From: Gammaproteobacteria bacterium
GTDB taxonomy: Bacteria > Pseudomonadota > Gammaproteobacteria > Steroidobacterales > Rariloculaceae
Reading direction: 5' to 3'
Assembly: GCA_022826245.1 (NCBI GenBank)
Contig: JAJDVG010000055.1
Coordinates: 16,882 to 80,881, forward strand
DNA length: 64,000 bases
The position numbers and the translations under genes were made by a program. Positions 10,105 through 19,755 of the stretch are shown one piece after another. The notes under the pieces were generated by a model. That model was not told where the DNA came from. It did no database searches and worked only from the letters and a program-made list of their open reading frames with translations. The first letter of the stretch is position 1. Every line of letters starts with the position of its first letter.

Positions 10105-10694
10105 CAGGAAACGCCCTGCCCGAAACTCGAGACATTCCCGGTCTCGATATCGACAGCCGTACGGGTTGGCCGGACGAGCTCAAAGTCCTGCTCGAGAAGT
10201 ATCCGCGCGATAGCTGGAGATCGAGGCCGTCGCCGGTCGCGCAGTTCTGGCTCGACAAGCATGACTGGTTTCGCCACCAGAGTTCGGCGCTCAAGTCGGC
10301 GGGCGACGACTACCGCGAAGGCCGCAGCGACCCGATGACCTTCGTGACCTGGCTCGCGCCGCGCCTGCAGGATTTCATCGCGCACCTGCACGGCCATCAT
10401 CAGGTCGAGGACTACCACTACTTTCCTGCGTTTCGCGCCGCCGAGCAGCGTCTCGCGCCCGGTTTCGACGCCCTCGCCGCCGACCATGAGCTGCTGCATG
10501 ACGGGATTTCCGAAATCGTCGCGACCGTCAACGCCTTCATAGAGGCCGCGCGCGCCGGGAACCCGGCCAACGACGCCACCCGCCACGCGGCTGACCGCTA
10601 TCTCGCGAGCAGCGAGACGATGTTCCGCCGCCTGCTGCGCCACCTCGGCGACGAGGAAGACCTGATCATTCCGGTCATGCTCGATCGGGGCTGA
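10101..10694 (+). CDS. Hemerythrin-like domain protein
   Basis: HGHHQVEDYHYFP...DHELLHDGI...LRHLGDEEDLIIPVML; ATGA overlap with upstream CDS. Confidence 0.75.
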   Translation: MTGNALPETRDIPGLDIDSRTGWPDELKVLLEKYPRDSWRSRPSPVAQFWLDKHDWFRHQSSALKSAGDDYREGRSDPMTFVTWLAPRLQDFIAHLHGHHQVEDYHYFPAFRAAEQRLAPGFDALAADHELLHDGISEIVATVNAFIEAARAGNPANDATRHAADRYLASSETMFRRLLRHLGDEEDLIIPVMLDRG

Positions 10695-10731
10695 CTCACG
10701 CGCGGCCAACATCCATTGTCTTCGCGGGGGT

Positions 10732-11003
10732 GCGGGAGGCGCACTGCGGGTCGCTTGAAACGCGCGGTGACTACGTCCGAACAGGGTCGTCGTGGGCGTC
10801 GTCGCGGTGGTGCGGGGAAGCGCACCACGAGCCGCTTGAAACACGCCGTGAATTCATCGTGCAGGCTCAGTGTCAGCGTTGTCGCAGGGATGCGGGGAGG
10901 CGCACTACAGGCCGCTTGAAACACGCCGTAAATCCATCCCTGGAGGCTCCGCGCGCGCATCCCTGCGCGCGAGGGTTTCAAGCGGCCTGTAGTGCACCTC
11001 CCC
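10732..11003. repeat. Palindromic repeat family A, copy 1: two degenerate 80-bp half-units (10732, 10812) followed by a 110-bp nested palindrome (10894-11003)
   Basis: Left arm GGGGAGGCGCACTACAGGCCGCTTGAAAC (10894-10922) and right arm GTTTCAAGCGGCCTGTAGTGCACCTCCCC (10975-11003) are complementary at 28/29 positions; repeat units start at 10732, 10812, 10892. Confidence 0.9.
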
Positions 11004-11051
11004 TTGGATTGTCGCGGACTTGGGGGGGTAGTTATGGCGCGCGTGGCGGGC

Positions 11052-13487
11052 TCAGCGCGCGGGCGTGAGTTCCTCGACGACGCGGTCGTGGCGCAGGTCG
11101 GCGATTACCTCGCGGACGCGCAGCGATTCGGCACGCTCGACGCTGAAGCTTTGTTGGATGTCGCGCGAGGAGGTCGCGACGTGGAAGACGTACTCGCCCG
11201 GATCGACGATCCAGGCGCGCTCGTCGGGGTCGAAGGACGCGAGGTCCGCGGCGCGGACATCCAGTTGCAGTGTCTGCGACTGACCCGGGGAGAGTAGTGA
11301 TGTCTTGGCGAAGGCGCGCAGTTCCCTGGCGGGTTTGACGATCCGGTCCGTGGGCGCCTGCACGTAGAGCTGGATAACTTCCTTTCCCGCGACGTCGCCG
11401 GTGTTCGTGACCGTTACCGAAACGCGGTAATGATCGTCGGCGATCTCGGGCGGTTGGGCGTCGACGGTGAACGAGGTGTAGGACAGTCCGTAGCCGAAGG
11501 GATAGGCCGGGTCCACATCGAAGGTGTCGTAATAGCGGTAGCCGACGAAGATGCCGTCGCGGTACTCGACCTCCGCCGGCTTGCCGCGCGACAAGGCGCC
11601 GAACCCCGGGACCTCCTCGTCCGAGAGCTCTATTCCCGGAAAGCTTGCCGCCGACGGTACGTCGCTGTAGGCGAGCGAAAACGTTGTCGGCAACTTGCCT
11701 GACGGGTTGACCCTGCCGGTCAGTACGTCAACGACCGCGTGCCCCGCCTCCTGTCCGCCCTGCCAGGCCAGGACAATGGCATCGGCGTGCTCGCGCCAGC
11801 TCGCGGTTTCGATGACGTTGCCGATGTTCAGGATCACGACCACTTTTTTCCGCTCGGCGCGGAAAGCCGCGGAAACGTCGGCGAGCATTGCCTGCTCGGC
11901 GGCGGTCAGATCGAAGTCTCCTTCAATTTCGCGGTCCTGGAACTCGCCTGAATTGCGGCCGATCGTTACCAGCGCAAGCTCGGCCGTCTGTGCGGCGCGC
12001 TCGATCGCGGCCGGATCGAGCGGCATCTCCGGTATGAGCGGCACGAGTTCGAAAAAGAACTCCGGCTCGGGCAGTTTGGCTTCCTCTACAGCGCGGTATT
12101 CAGTGTAGGTTTGCGCAAGTTCCGCGTCGATTTCGAATCCGGCTTCCTCGAGCCCCTGCACCAGCGATACCGTGTAAGCCTCGTTGACGTCGCCGCTGCC
12201 GGAACCGCCGGCAATGAAACTGTAGGAAGTTGCGCCGAACGCGGCGATGTTGCGTTCGTCGTCCGCGAGCGGCAGGGCCGCGCCGTCGTTCTTCAGCAGC
12301 ACGGCGCCCTCGGCCGCGGCGGCGCGGGCCGTTGCAGCGTGGCTCGCGAGGTCCGGTGCATCGCTGTAGGCATACGCCTGCTGGGAACGCGAACCTGCAA
12401 TCATCGCCAGGATTCGCTCGACATTGACGTCGAGTTCGGCCTCGGTCAGCTCGCCACTCTCAACCGCCTGCCGGATCGCTTCGCTGCGCTGCGTCACGCC
12501 CGGCATGAGCAGGTTATTGCCGGCCTTCATCTGCGCGACGGGATCGTCGCCTGCGAACCAGTCGGTCATGACGAGGCCTTCGAAACCCCACTCATCACGC
12601 AACACCGTGGTCAGCAGAACGCGGGACTCGGAGACGGGCGTACCGTTGACCTGGTTGTAGGCGCTCATGATCGCCCAGGGCTGCGATCGTTCGACGGCGA
12701 TTTCCCAGCCGCGCAGGTAGATTTCGCGCAGGGTGCGTTCGCTGATCAGGGTGTCGATGAGCTGGCGATTGGTTTCCTGATTGTTGGCAAGATAGTGCTT
12801 GAGCGTCGCGCCGACGCCGTTGGACTCCACGCCGTTGACCGCGGCCGCGGCCATCGCTCCGGACAACAACGGGTCTTCGGAGAAATACTCGAAATTGCGC
12901 CCGCCGAGTGGATTCCGGTGCAGGTTCATGCCCGGCGCAAGAAACAGGTCGACGCCGTACTCGCGGATCTCCGCGCCCATGGCGACGCCGACCTGTTCGA
13001 CGAGTTCGACATCCCAGGTCGATGCGAGCGCCGTCGCCACAGGGAAGGCCGTGGCGTAGTAGGTCGCGTCGTCGTTCTCGCGCTGCGGCAGGATGCGCAG
13101 CCCCGCGGGACCGTCGGCGAGAACGGTCGAGCGGATATCGAATTCCGGCAGCGCCACCGTGTAGCCGGCCGCGCCCGGCACGCGGTCGACGTCCTGCTCG
13201 AGGCTTTGCGGGTCGCCGCGCGAGCCGCTGACGAGCCGCACCTTCTGCTCGACGCCGAGTTGCGCCATCCATTCGCGCACCTGGGCATCCACTCCCGCGG
13301 AATCCGCGGTCCGGAAGGCTGCCGCGGTGTCATCGTCCGTGAGGCCCGGGCCATCGCCGGAGGGCTCGCGCGTGTCGTTGTTCGCGGCGGTCGCAGGCTC
13401 CGCAGGCGCCGGCGCAGGGCCGCTCGGCGTGGAATCCGTACACGCGGCAACGAACGCCGCGAGGAGCATGATGACTATGACTCGCAT
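11052..13487 (-). CDS. Glycoside hydrolase family 3 lipoprotein (beta-glucosidase-like)
   Basis: Lipobox FVAAC; GPAGLRILP, LKHYLANNQETNR, MTDWFAGDDP, PFGYGLSYTSF; C-terminal FN3-like domain. Confidence 0.9.
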   Translation of the reverse strand: MRVIVIMLLAAFVAACTDSTPSGPAPAPAEPATAANNDTREPSGDGPGLTDDDTAAAFRTADSAGVDAQVREWMAQLGVEQKVRLVSGSRGDPQSLEQDVDRVPGAAGYTVALPEFDIRSTVLADGPAGLRILPQRENDDATYYATAFPVATALASTWDVELVEQVGVAMGAEIREYGVDLFLAPGMNLHRNPLGGRNFEYFSEDPLLSGAMAAAAVNGVESNGVGATLKHYLANNQETNRQLIDTLISERTLREIYLRGWEIAVERSQPWAIMSAYNQVNGTPVSESRVLLTTVLRDEWGFEGLVMTDWFAGDDPVAQMKAGNNLLMPGVTQRSEAIRQAVESGELTEAELDVNVERILAMIAGSRSQQAYAYSDAPDLASHAATARAAAAEGAVLLKNDGAALPLADDERNIAAFGATSYSFIAGGSGSGDVNEAYTVSLVQGLEEAGFEIDAELAQTYTEYRAVEEAKLPEPEFFFELVPLIPEMPLDPAAIERAAQTAELALVTIGRNSGEFQDREIEGDFDLTAAEQAMLADVSAAFRAERKKVVVILNIGNVIETASWREHADAIVLAWQGGQEAGHAVVDVLTGRVNPSGKLPTTFSLAYSDVPSAASFPGIELSDEEVPGFGALSRGKPAEVEYRDGIFVGYRYYDTFDVDPAYPFGYGLSYTSFTVDAQPPEIADDHYRVSVTVTNTGDVAGKEVIQLYVQAPTDRIVKPARELRAFAKTSLLSPGQSQTLQLDVRAADLASFDPDERAWIVDPGEYVFHVATSSRDIQQSFSVERAESLRVREVIADLRHDRVVEELTPAR

Positions 13488-13533
13488 AGGTTTCCCCGAA
13501 GTCCGGTTCAATCGGTTGGCAAAGTGCCCACCT

Positions 13534-13587
<54 letters not shown>

Positions 13588-13607
13588 GTGACGCTCGCCT
13601 GCGGTGT

Positions 13608-14048
13608 TCAGGATGCGTCGGGGTCCTGCAACGGCGCGCCGCGCAGGTCTTCGGCTCGTTCCACCTTCACGAGCACGGCGAATCCGTTTCTGTCCGGGTC
13701 GCGCTCGCGTTCGATCTGCAGGATCCTGTCCCAGACCTGGTCGCGCACCGGGCCGTCCTTGTACACGGTCGCCGTGCCGAAAAATCGCGCCACGCCCGCG
13801 AACGGCAGCAGGCTCTCCCTGAGCTCGGCCTTCTGGTAGAAGACCATGATCCTGTCGCCGTCGGCGATGTCGCTCACGCCGCCCTTGCTCCGCTCCCAGA
13901 AAGCGATGGTTTCGTCATCGAACACGCAGGTGCTGCCGCGCAGCGAGATGCGCGGGTAGCCATCGGCATCGACCGTTCCGACTAGCGGCGTGTCCGGCCA
14001 CAGGGCGTCGTTGATATGCGGCTGCAGGGCTGTCGGGATTTTCGCCAT
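13608..14048 (-). CDS. Pyridoxamine 5'-phosphate oxidase family protein
   Basis: LVGTVDADGYPRISLRGST...IAFWERSKGGV...GDRIMVFYQ. Confidence 0.75.
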   Translation of the reverse strand: MAKIPTALQPHINDALWPDTPLVGTVDADGYPRISLRGSTCVFDDETIAFWERSKGGVSDIADGDRIMVFYQKAELRESLLPFAGVARFFGTATVYKDGPVRDQVWDRILQIERERDPDRNGFAVLVKVERAEDLRGAPLQDPDAS

Positions 14049-14223
14049 GGTTCGCTCCGGAAAGAACCGGCTCAGTTTATCGGCGAGGTAAGGGCGCGCC
14101 AAGCGCCGCAGGCTCGGTGTCGACACGGCACCGTCGTCCTTAACCGCTGCTGTCCCGCGAGGACCGCACTCGTTTGCTGGGCGCTGCTCGCGAGGTCTCG
14201 CGACCGTGGGCTGCGGCAAACAC

Positions 14224-14835
14224 TCAACCGCGTCTGAACACGACCGTCAGGTTGTTGGCCGGCATCTCGACGACCTCGTCGAGCGTGAACCCGTACTTGC
14301 CGGCCTCGGCCGCGACATCGCCCAGATCGCGAACGCCCCACTCGGCGTTTCTCGCCCTGAGATCCAGATCGAACGCATCGTTGCTCGGCGCCGTGTGCCG
14401 CCCGTCGCGCCTGTAGGGGCCGTAGAGCACGAGTGGCCCGGCAGCGTCGAGGACACTGTCGATACCGCGAAACAGCGCTTCGGTCGCCGTCCACGGCGCG
14501 ATGTGAATCATGTTGATGCACACGACGGCATCGACGCGCCTGAGCGGCCACGGCTGCTCGTGCACGTCGAGGCGCAAAGGCATTCTGACGTTGACGAGCG
14601 CGCTCGCGTCGACGAGCGATTCGATCCACGCAAGCGCGCGGGACTCGGCGTCGCTCGGCTGCCAGATCAGTTCCGGCAACGCGCGTGCGAAATGGACGAC
14701 GTGCTGGCCCGTACCGCTTGCGATTTCGAGGACCGTGCCTGTCCCGGGCAACACACGCTGCAGTACGTCGAGAATTGGCTCCTTGTTGCGTTCCGCGGCC
14801 GCATTGCGAACCGGGCTGGGATGGACTTGCGGCAT
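14224..14835 (-). CDS. DUF938-type class I SAM-dependent methyltransferase
   Basis: NKEPILDVLQRVLP..VLEIASGTGQHVVHFARALP...CINMIHIAPW. Confidence 0.8.
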   Translation of the reverse strand: MPQVHPSPVRNAAAERNKEPILDVLQRVLPGTGTVLEIASGTGQHVVHFARALPELIWQPSDAESRALAWIESLVDASALVNVRMPLRLDVHEQPWPLRRVDAVVCINMIHIAPWTATEALFRGIDSVLDAAGPLVLYGPYRRDGRHTAPSNDAFDLDLRARNAEWGVRDLGDVAAEAGKYGFTLDEVVEMPANNLTVVFRRG

Positions 14836-15025
14836 GGCGGTATTTTGCCGGATTCGGCAAGGCGGCGCGCGGCACAAAAGCCTCTCCCGGAAACAGCTTC
14901 ATGGCGTACAATTTCTATACGTTTTATGCAGTTTCATTCGATGAGCAACCCCGGAAATTCGCGCGACGATCGATTTGGCGTCCGGTTCACGATCAACCTC
15001 TGTCTTCGGCGGCGCGCATAGGGCC

Positions 15026-16801
15026 GTGACGCGACTCCGAGTTGTCCTGCTGCTCCTGGCGATAGCAGGTGTCGCGGCCTGTGGGGGCGGCGGTTCGTCG
15101 CCTCCGCCGCCGACCCCGGCTCCGCCTCCCGTGCAGCAACCGCCCCCGGACCCGCCCCCGGATCCTCCGCCGCCGGACCCCGATCCCCCGCCGCCCGATC
15201 CGAATCCCGATCCCGATCCCGATCCCGATCCTGATCCGGACCCAGACCCGGATCCAGACCCGGATCCAGACCCGGACCCAGACCCGGACCCAGACCCGGA
15301 CCCCACAAGCACCTGGACTCCGAACGTCTTCCTGCCGGCCGCAACGTTCGCCGCGCAGTGCGAGAACCCGCGCAGCGGCACGAACCCGCAAACAAACCGC
15401 GCCTACCCGGACATGCAGGGCTCGACACTCGCTGAAAACAACTGGCTGCGTTCATGGAGCAACCACCTGTATCTGTGGTACGACGAGATCACCGACCGCG
15501 ATCCGGGCCTCTATCCGACACCTGACTACTTCAATCTCCTCAAGACCGAAGCGCTCACGCCGTCAGGCAACCCCAAGGACCGGTTCCACTTCACGTATCC
15601 CACCGAGGAATGGGTCCGCCTGTCGCAATCGGGCGTATCCGCGGGTTACGGTGTCGAGTGGACGCTCGTCGCGCGCTCGCCGCCGCGGCACATCGTGGTC
15701 GCATTCGCTTCCCCCGATACGCCAGCCACCCGCTCACCGGCCAATCTCGCACGCGGCGCCGTCGTGCTCGAGGTCGATGGCGTGGATGCGGTAAACGCGT
15801 CGGGTTCCGCCGCCGTCGCCACGTTGAATGCGGCCCTCTTCCCGGAAGGCGCCGGTGAAACGCACACGTTCAGGATTCGGGATGCCGGAGCGACAGCGTC
15901 CCGGGAGGTCATCCTGCGCTCCGAGTTTGTCACGCTCGAGCCCGTGCAACACGTCAGTACGATCGACACCCCGACCGGCACGGTCGGCTACATCTTTTTC
16001 AGCGACCATATCGCGACGGCGGAGCCACTGCTCATCGAAGCAATCACTGAACTCGAACAGGCCGGCATCAGCGACCTCGTGCTCGACATGCGCTACAACG
16101 GCGGGGGCTTTCTCTACATCGCCAGCGAACTCGCCTACATGATCGCCGGAGCCGTACCGACAGCCGGGCGAATCTTCGAGGAACTCCAGTTCAACGACAA
16201 GCATCCGGTCACCAACCCGGTCACGGGCCGACCGATCGAGCCTTTGCCGTTCCTGCCCGAGGCGATCGGCGATTCGGCGTACGAGGGCACGGAGCTCCCG
16301 TCCCTGAACCTGCCGCGCGTGTTCGTACTCACCGGCCGCGGTACCTGCTCCGCGAGCGAATCGGTCATCAATGGCCTGCGCGGGGTCGATGTCGAAGTAA
16401 TCCAGATCGGCGGGACCACCTGCGGAAAGCCGTACGGCTTCTACCCTGCCGACAACTGCGGTACGACGTATTTCTCGATCCAGTTCAGGGGCAACAACGA
16501 AAAGGGCTTCGGCGATTACGCGGACGGTTTCTCGCCGGGCAACGTCACGGTGCCCGCCGGCACATCCGTGCCCGGTTGCGTCGTCGGCGACGACTTCACG
16601 AGACCGCTCGGCGATACCGGGGAAGACAGGCTCGCGGCAGCACTCGAATACCGCGCCAACGGGACCTGCCCCGCGCCTCCGGCAAGCTCCCTGTTGAAGA
16701 GCTACCGGGCGGCCGGAGCGCCGGCGCTGTTTCCGGCGATCGACGGCGTGCTCATTCGTTCGCCGCTGCGCGAAAATCGCTGGCTCGATCAATGGCAATA
16801 A
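15026..16801 (+). CDS. S41 family peptidase-like lipoprotein with long Asp-Pro repeat linker
   Basis: GTG start, lipobox VAAC, (DP)n tract, PDZ-like segment, GRGTCSASESV and GGTTCGKPYG S41 catalytic-like motifs. Confidence 0.8.
   Translation: MTRLRVVLLLLAIAGVAACGGGGSSPPPPTPAPPPVQQPPPDPPPDPPPPDPDPPPPDPNPDPDPDPDPDPDPDPDPDPDPDPDPDPDPDPDPTSTWTPNVFLPAATFAAQCENPRSGTNPQTNRAYPDMQGSTLAENNWLRSWSNHLYLWYDEITDRDPGLYPTPDYFNLLKTEALTPSGNPKDRFHFTYPTEEWVRLSQSGVSAGYGVEWTLVARSPPRHIVVAFASPDTPATRSPANLARGAVVLEVDGVDAVNASGSAAVATLNAALFPEGAGETHTFRIRDAGATASREVILRSEFVTLEPVQHVSTIDTPTGTVGYIFFSDHIATAEPLLIEAITELEQAGISDLVLDMRYNGGGFLYIASELAYMIAGAVPTAGRIFEELQFNDKHPVTNPVTGRPIEPLPFLPEAIGDSAYEGTELPSLNLPRVFVLTGRGTCSASESVINGLRGVDVEVIQIGGTTCGKPYGFYPADNCGTTYFSIQFRGNNEKGFGDYADGFSPGNVTVPAGTSVPGCVVGDDFTRPLGDTGEDRLAAALEYRANGTCPAPPASSLLKSYRAAGAPALFPAIDGVLIRSPLRENRWLDQWQ
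15178..15303 (+). repeat. GAYCCN hexamer tract encoding the Asp-Pro linker
   Basis: Repeated gatccc/gatccg/gacccg/gaccca units in frame. Confidence 0.9.
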
Positions 16802-16966
16802 CGGCTGACGCGACCGGCAGCCGAGCGATCCCGGGCCCTGCGCGCGTACGCGGCGTGCGCACCGTCGGTGCGTCGCCGCCAGCGACCAAATGCGCTAAAG
16901 TCCGTCCCGGTTCCGGCCACGGTCCGGAAAACGCCTGAGCAACTCAAAGGGAACGGCAGCCAGGGG

Positions 16967-17347
16967 ATGCGCCGCACTTCACTTGCATTGATCGCCGCAA
17001 CGCCGCTTCTGCTTGCCGGCTGTTTCGGCGGGCGGGGCTCCGTCGTGGACGTTCCGGCGCGGATCGTGAATCCGTCGCCAACGTCGCGATTCGAACTGAC
17101 GCGCACCGTGATGAGCGCGGTCAACGACACGGCGATCGCGCTCGCGGACGACGCGCTGACCGAGACGAGTTCGCTGACCCTCGAGCGGTCGCCGCCGCGC
17201 AGCATCGAAGGCGAGCCGGCGACGGGCCGGCTGCTCGACCAGCCCGTGCGCTTCCGCCTCGTGCTGAACGGCGCGAACTGCGTGCTGATCAACGAAGCCG
17301 ACGGACGCCGCTGGCGCTTGTCGCAGACGGAGTGCGTGCCGGAATAG
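16967..17347 (+). CDS. Small putative lipoprotein, function unknown
   Basis: AGGGG ribosome-binding site; MRRTSLALIAATPLLLAGC lipobox. Confidence 0.6.
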   Translation: MRRTSLALIAATPLLLAGCFGGRGSVVDVPARIVNPSPTSRFELTRTVMSAVNDTAIALADDALTETSSLTLERSPPRSIEGEPATGRLLDQPVRFRLVLNGANCVLINEADGRRWRLSQTECVPE

Positions 17348-17355
17348 GTAACGTC

Positions 17356-18306
17356 GTGAAGAAACTCGCGATCATCGACGACTACGAACACGCTGCGCTG
17401 GAATCCGCGGACTGGTCGTCCGTTCAGGGCGACATCGAAGTCTCGGTATTCCACGATCATCTCGAAGATGAGGATGCGGTGGCCGAACGTCTGCAGCCGT
17501 TCGATATCGTGTCGCTCATGCGCGAGCGCACGCCCTTTCCGGGGTCGCTTCTTGCCCGGCTGCCGAATCTCGAACTCCTGGTCACATCGGGCATGCGCAA
17601 CGCATCGATCGATCTCGAGGCCGCCCGGAACCGCGGCGTCGTCGTGACGGGCACGCCGATCCTGCCCTACCCCGCGGCCGAACATGCCTGGGCGCTCATC
17701 ATCGCGCTCGCCAAACGCGTAACGGCCGACGATCACAGCATGCGCGCCGGCCGTTGGTGCGAAACTCCGACGGTCGGCCTCAACGGCAAGACCCTCGGCG
17801 TCATCGGTCTCGGCAGGCTCGGCCCGAGGGTCGCCGGATTCGGCCAGGCGTTCGGCATGAACGTCGCCGCCTGGAGCCTCAACCTGACACGGGAGCGCTG
17901 CGACGAAGTAGGCGTGACGCTCGCATCCCGCAAAGAGCTGTTCGCGACATCCGACTTCGTCACGGTCCATCTCACGCTCGGCGAGCGCAGCCGCGGCCTG
18001 ATCGACGCCGCGGATTTCGCGCTAATGAAACCGACGGCCTACTTCGTCAACACGAGCCGCGGACCCATCGTTGACGAAGCCGCCCTCGTCGACGCACTCC
18101 AACGCAACGCCATCGCCGGCGCCGGACTCGACGTCTACGACATCGAGCCCCTGCCGGCCGACCACCCCCTGCGCAGACTCCCGAACACCATCGTCACCCC
18201 GCACACGGGCTACGTGACGAAAGAGAACTTCGAGATCTTCTTCACTACGACCGTCAGCAACATCCGCGCCTGGCTCGACGGCGAACCCGTCAACGTCCTG
18301 ACCTGA
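17356..18306 (+). CDS. D-2-hydroxyacid dehydrogenase family protein
   Basis: GKTLGVIGLGRLGPRVAGFGQAFG; NTSRGPIVDEAALVDAL. Confidence 0.9.
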   Translation: MKKLAIIDDYEHAALESADWSSVQGDIEVSVFHDHLEDEDAVAERLQPFDIVSLMRERTPFPGSLLARLPNLELLVTSGMRNASIDLEAARNRGVVVTGTPILPYPAAEHAWALIIALAKRVTADDHSMRAGRWCETPTVGLNGKTLGVIGLGRLGPRVAGFGQAFGMNVAAWSLNLTRERCDEVGVTLASRKELFATSDFVTVHLTLGERSRGLIDAADFALMKPTAYFVNTSRGPIVDEAALVDALQRNAIAGAGLDVYDIEPLPADHPLRRLPNTIVTPHTGYVTKENFEIFFTTTVSNIRAWLDGEPVNVLT

Positions 18307-18312
18307 CCGCAA

Positions 18313-18399
18313 GCGACTGACCGCATCCGTTCCTCCCGAACCCCTTGCGAGCTTGCTCGGGTTACTCGGATCGAGGGGGGAACGGATGCAAGCAGTCGC
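18313..18399. repeat. Imperfect nested palindrome (C) in convergent gene gap
   Basis: GCGACTGACCGCATCCGTTCCTCCC (18313-18337) vs GGGGGGAACGGATGCAAGCAGTCGC (18375-18399): 21/25 complementary; inner CGAGC-TT-GCTCG. Confidence 0.8.
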
Positions 18400-18416
18400 G
18401 AAGCCCCCCGTACCGG

Positions 18417-19511
18417 CTAAAGCCTGAGCAGTTCCGCCGCCGTACCTCCGAGGATGGCGACGAGTTCGTCATCACCGAGTCCGTCGACGGCCAGCGCGTC
18501 GCCGACCGGATCCTCGGCCGCGATCGGGAACGGATAATCCGTACCGAGCACGATGCGGTCGGCGCCGACCTCGCCGATCAGGTGCGCGAGATTGTCCGCG
18601 GAATACACGACCGTGTCGTAGTAGAGCTGGCGCAGGTACTCGCTCGGCGCCTTCTCGATGCCCTGACAACCCTGGTTGCGCAACGCGCAGTTGTCCGAAC
18701 GCCCGACGTATGACGGCAGATAGCCGCCGCCGTGCGACCAGACGATCCGGATGCGCGGATGCCGATCGAGGAAGCCGCTGAAAATCATGTGAGACATCGC
18801 AACCGTTGTGTCGAGCGGCATGCCGATCGTGTTGCCGAGTGCGCCTGCGCCGGTGAACCGGCCGCCCGCATCGCCGAAACTGGCTTCGGGATGGATGAAG
18901 ATCACGGCCTCGAGCTCCCCGGCGCGTGTCCAGAAGGGATCGAAGCGCGGTGCGGAAATCTCTTCGTCGCCGATCAGTGTCGTCATCATGACGCCGCGCA
19001 GATCCAGTTCCCGCACCAGGTAATCTAGCTGCTCGACCGCGAGCTCCGGGTGCTGCAGCGACACGGCGCCGAGCCCGATCAGGCGGTCCGGATGCATGGC
19101 CACGGTTTCGGCCATCTTCTCGTTCAGGAGCCGAACGATCGCGTCGGCGAGTTCGGGCTCCGCCCAGTCGTGCTGATGCTGGAAGTGCAGGGTCAGCGCC
19201 TGGATGTCGATGCCCTGCCGGTCCATGTCCTGGAGACGCCCGTCGATGCTGGTGAGTCTCGGCGCCATCGGCGACCTCAGGAACGCGCCGATATCCGATT
19301 CCGCGCGCTCGTAGCCTTCGATCAGATCCCAGACCTCCGGCACGAGGATATGCGCGTGCATGTCGATCGTTCGCACGCGCTCGCCATTGATGATGGTGGG
19401 GCCACGGGGCAGTCCCGTCACAGCTTGTTGCGCAAGGGCCCAGCGGCAAGCGCACATCGCAATGCCCGCAGACCCCGCGACGCGCAGGAAATCTCTTCTC
19501 GTAGGTCTCAT
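18417..19511 (-). CDS. Amidohydrolase family protein with Tat-type signal
   Basis: RRDFLRVAGSAG twin-arginine; IDMHAHI, HPEASFG, WSHGGGYLPS, LGTDYPFP. Confidence 0.85.
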   Translation of the reverse strand: MRPTRRDFLRVAGSAGIAMCACRWALAQQAVTGLPRGPTIINGERVRTIDMHAHILVPEVWDLIEGYERAESDIGAFLRSPMAPRLTSIDGRLQDMDRQGIDIQALTLHFQHQHDWAEPELADAIVRLLNEKMAETVAMHPDRLIGLGAVSLQHPELAVEQLDYLVRELDLRGVMMTTLIGDEEISAPRFDPFWTRAGELEAVIFIHPEASFGDAGGRFTGAGALGNTIGMPLDTTVAMSHMIFSGFLDRHPRIRIVWSHGGGYLPSYVGRSDNCALRNQGCQGIEKAPSEYLRQLYYDTVVYSADNLAHLIGEVGADRIVLGTDYPFPIAAEDPVGDALAVDGLGDDELVAILGGTAAELLRL

Positions 19512-19755
19512 CGATCCTCCCCCCGATATCGGAGTCTGTCCGGCCGGCCGGCAGCTCGTCGAGCAGCCCGGTGCACCCGGCTTGAGTTTAAGGCGGCGGC
19601 CCGGCAAATTCATGCGTAGCCGGATCCGTCAAACCGAACGGTCTTGCTCGTTCCGCAGCCGCTTCGGGCATCTGACCGCCCCTGTGTAGGTTCTCCGGGG
19701 CGATCATTGTAGACTCCGCCGGATGCACTCCGGCACACGCAACGAATGAGCAACC

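Noticed and set aside
10598-10981. 127-aa minus-strand ORF with repeated FKRL/FQAAC peptides
   Set aside because: It is a translation of the family A repeat array; the internal peptide repeats reflect the DNA repeat, not a protein.
10732-11003. Possible CRISPR array
   Set aside because: Units are 80 bp, similar over most of their length rather than an invariant repeat with unique spacers, only three units, no cas genes nearby.
10894-11003. Possible integron attC site
   Set aside because: No RYYYAAC/GTTRRRY core sites at the expected positions, no integrase, symmetrical arms without the usual attC bulges.
14899-15381. Gly-Ser repeat ORF on minus strand
   Set aside because: Reverse reading of the Asp-Pro hexamer tract of the S41 peptidase gene.
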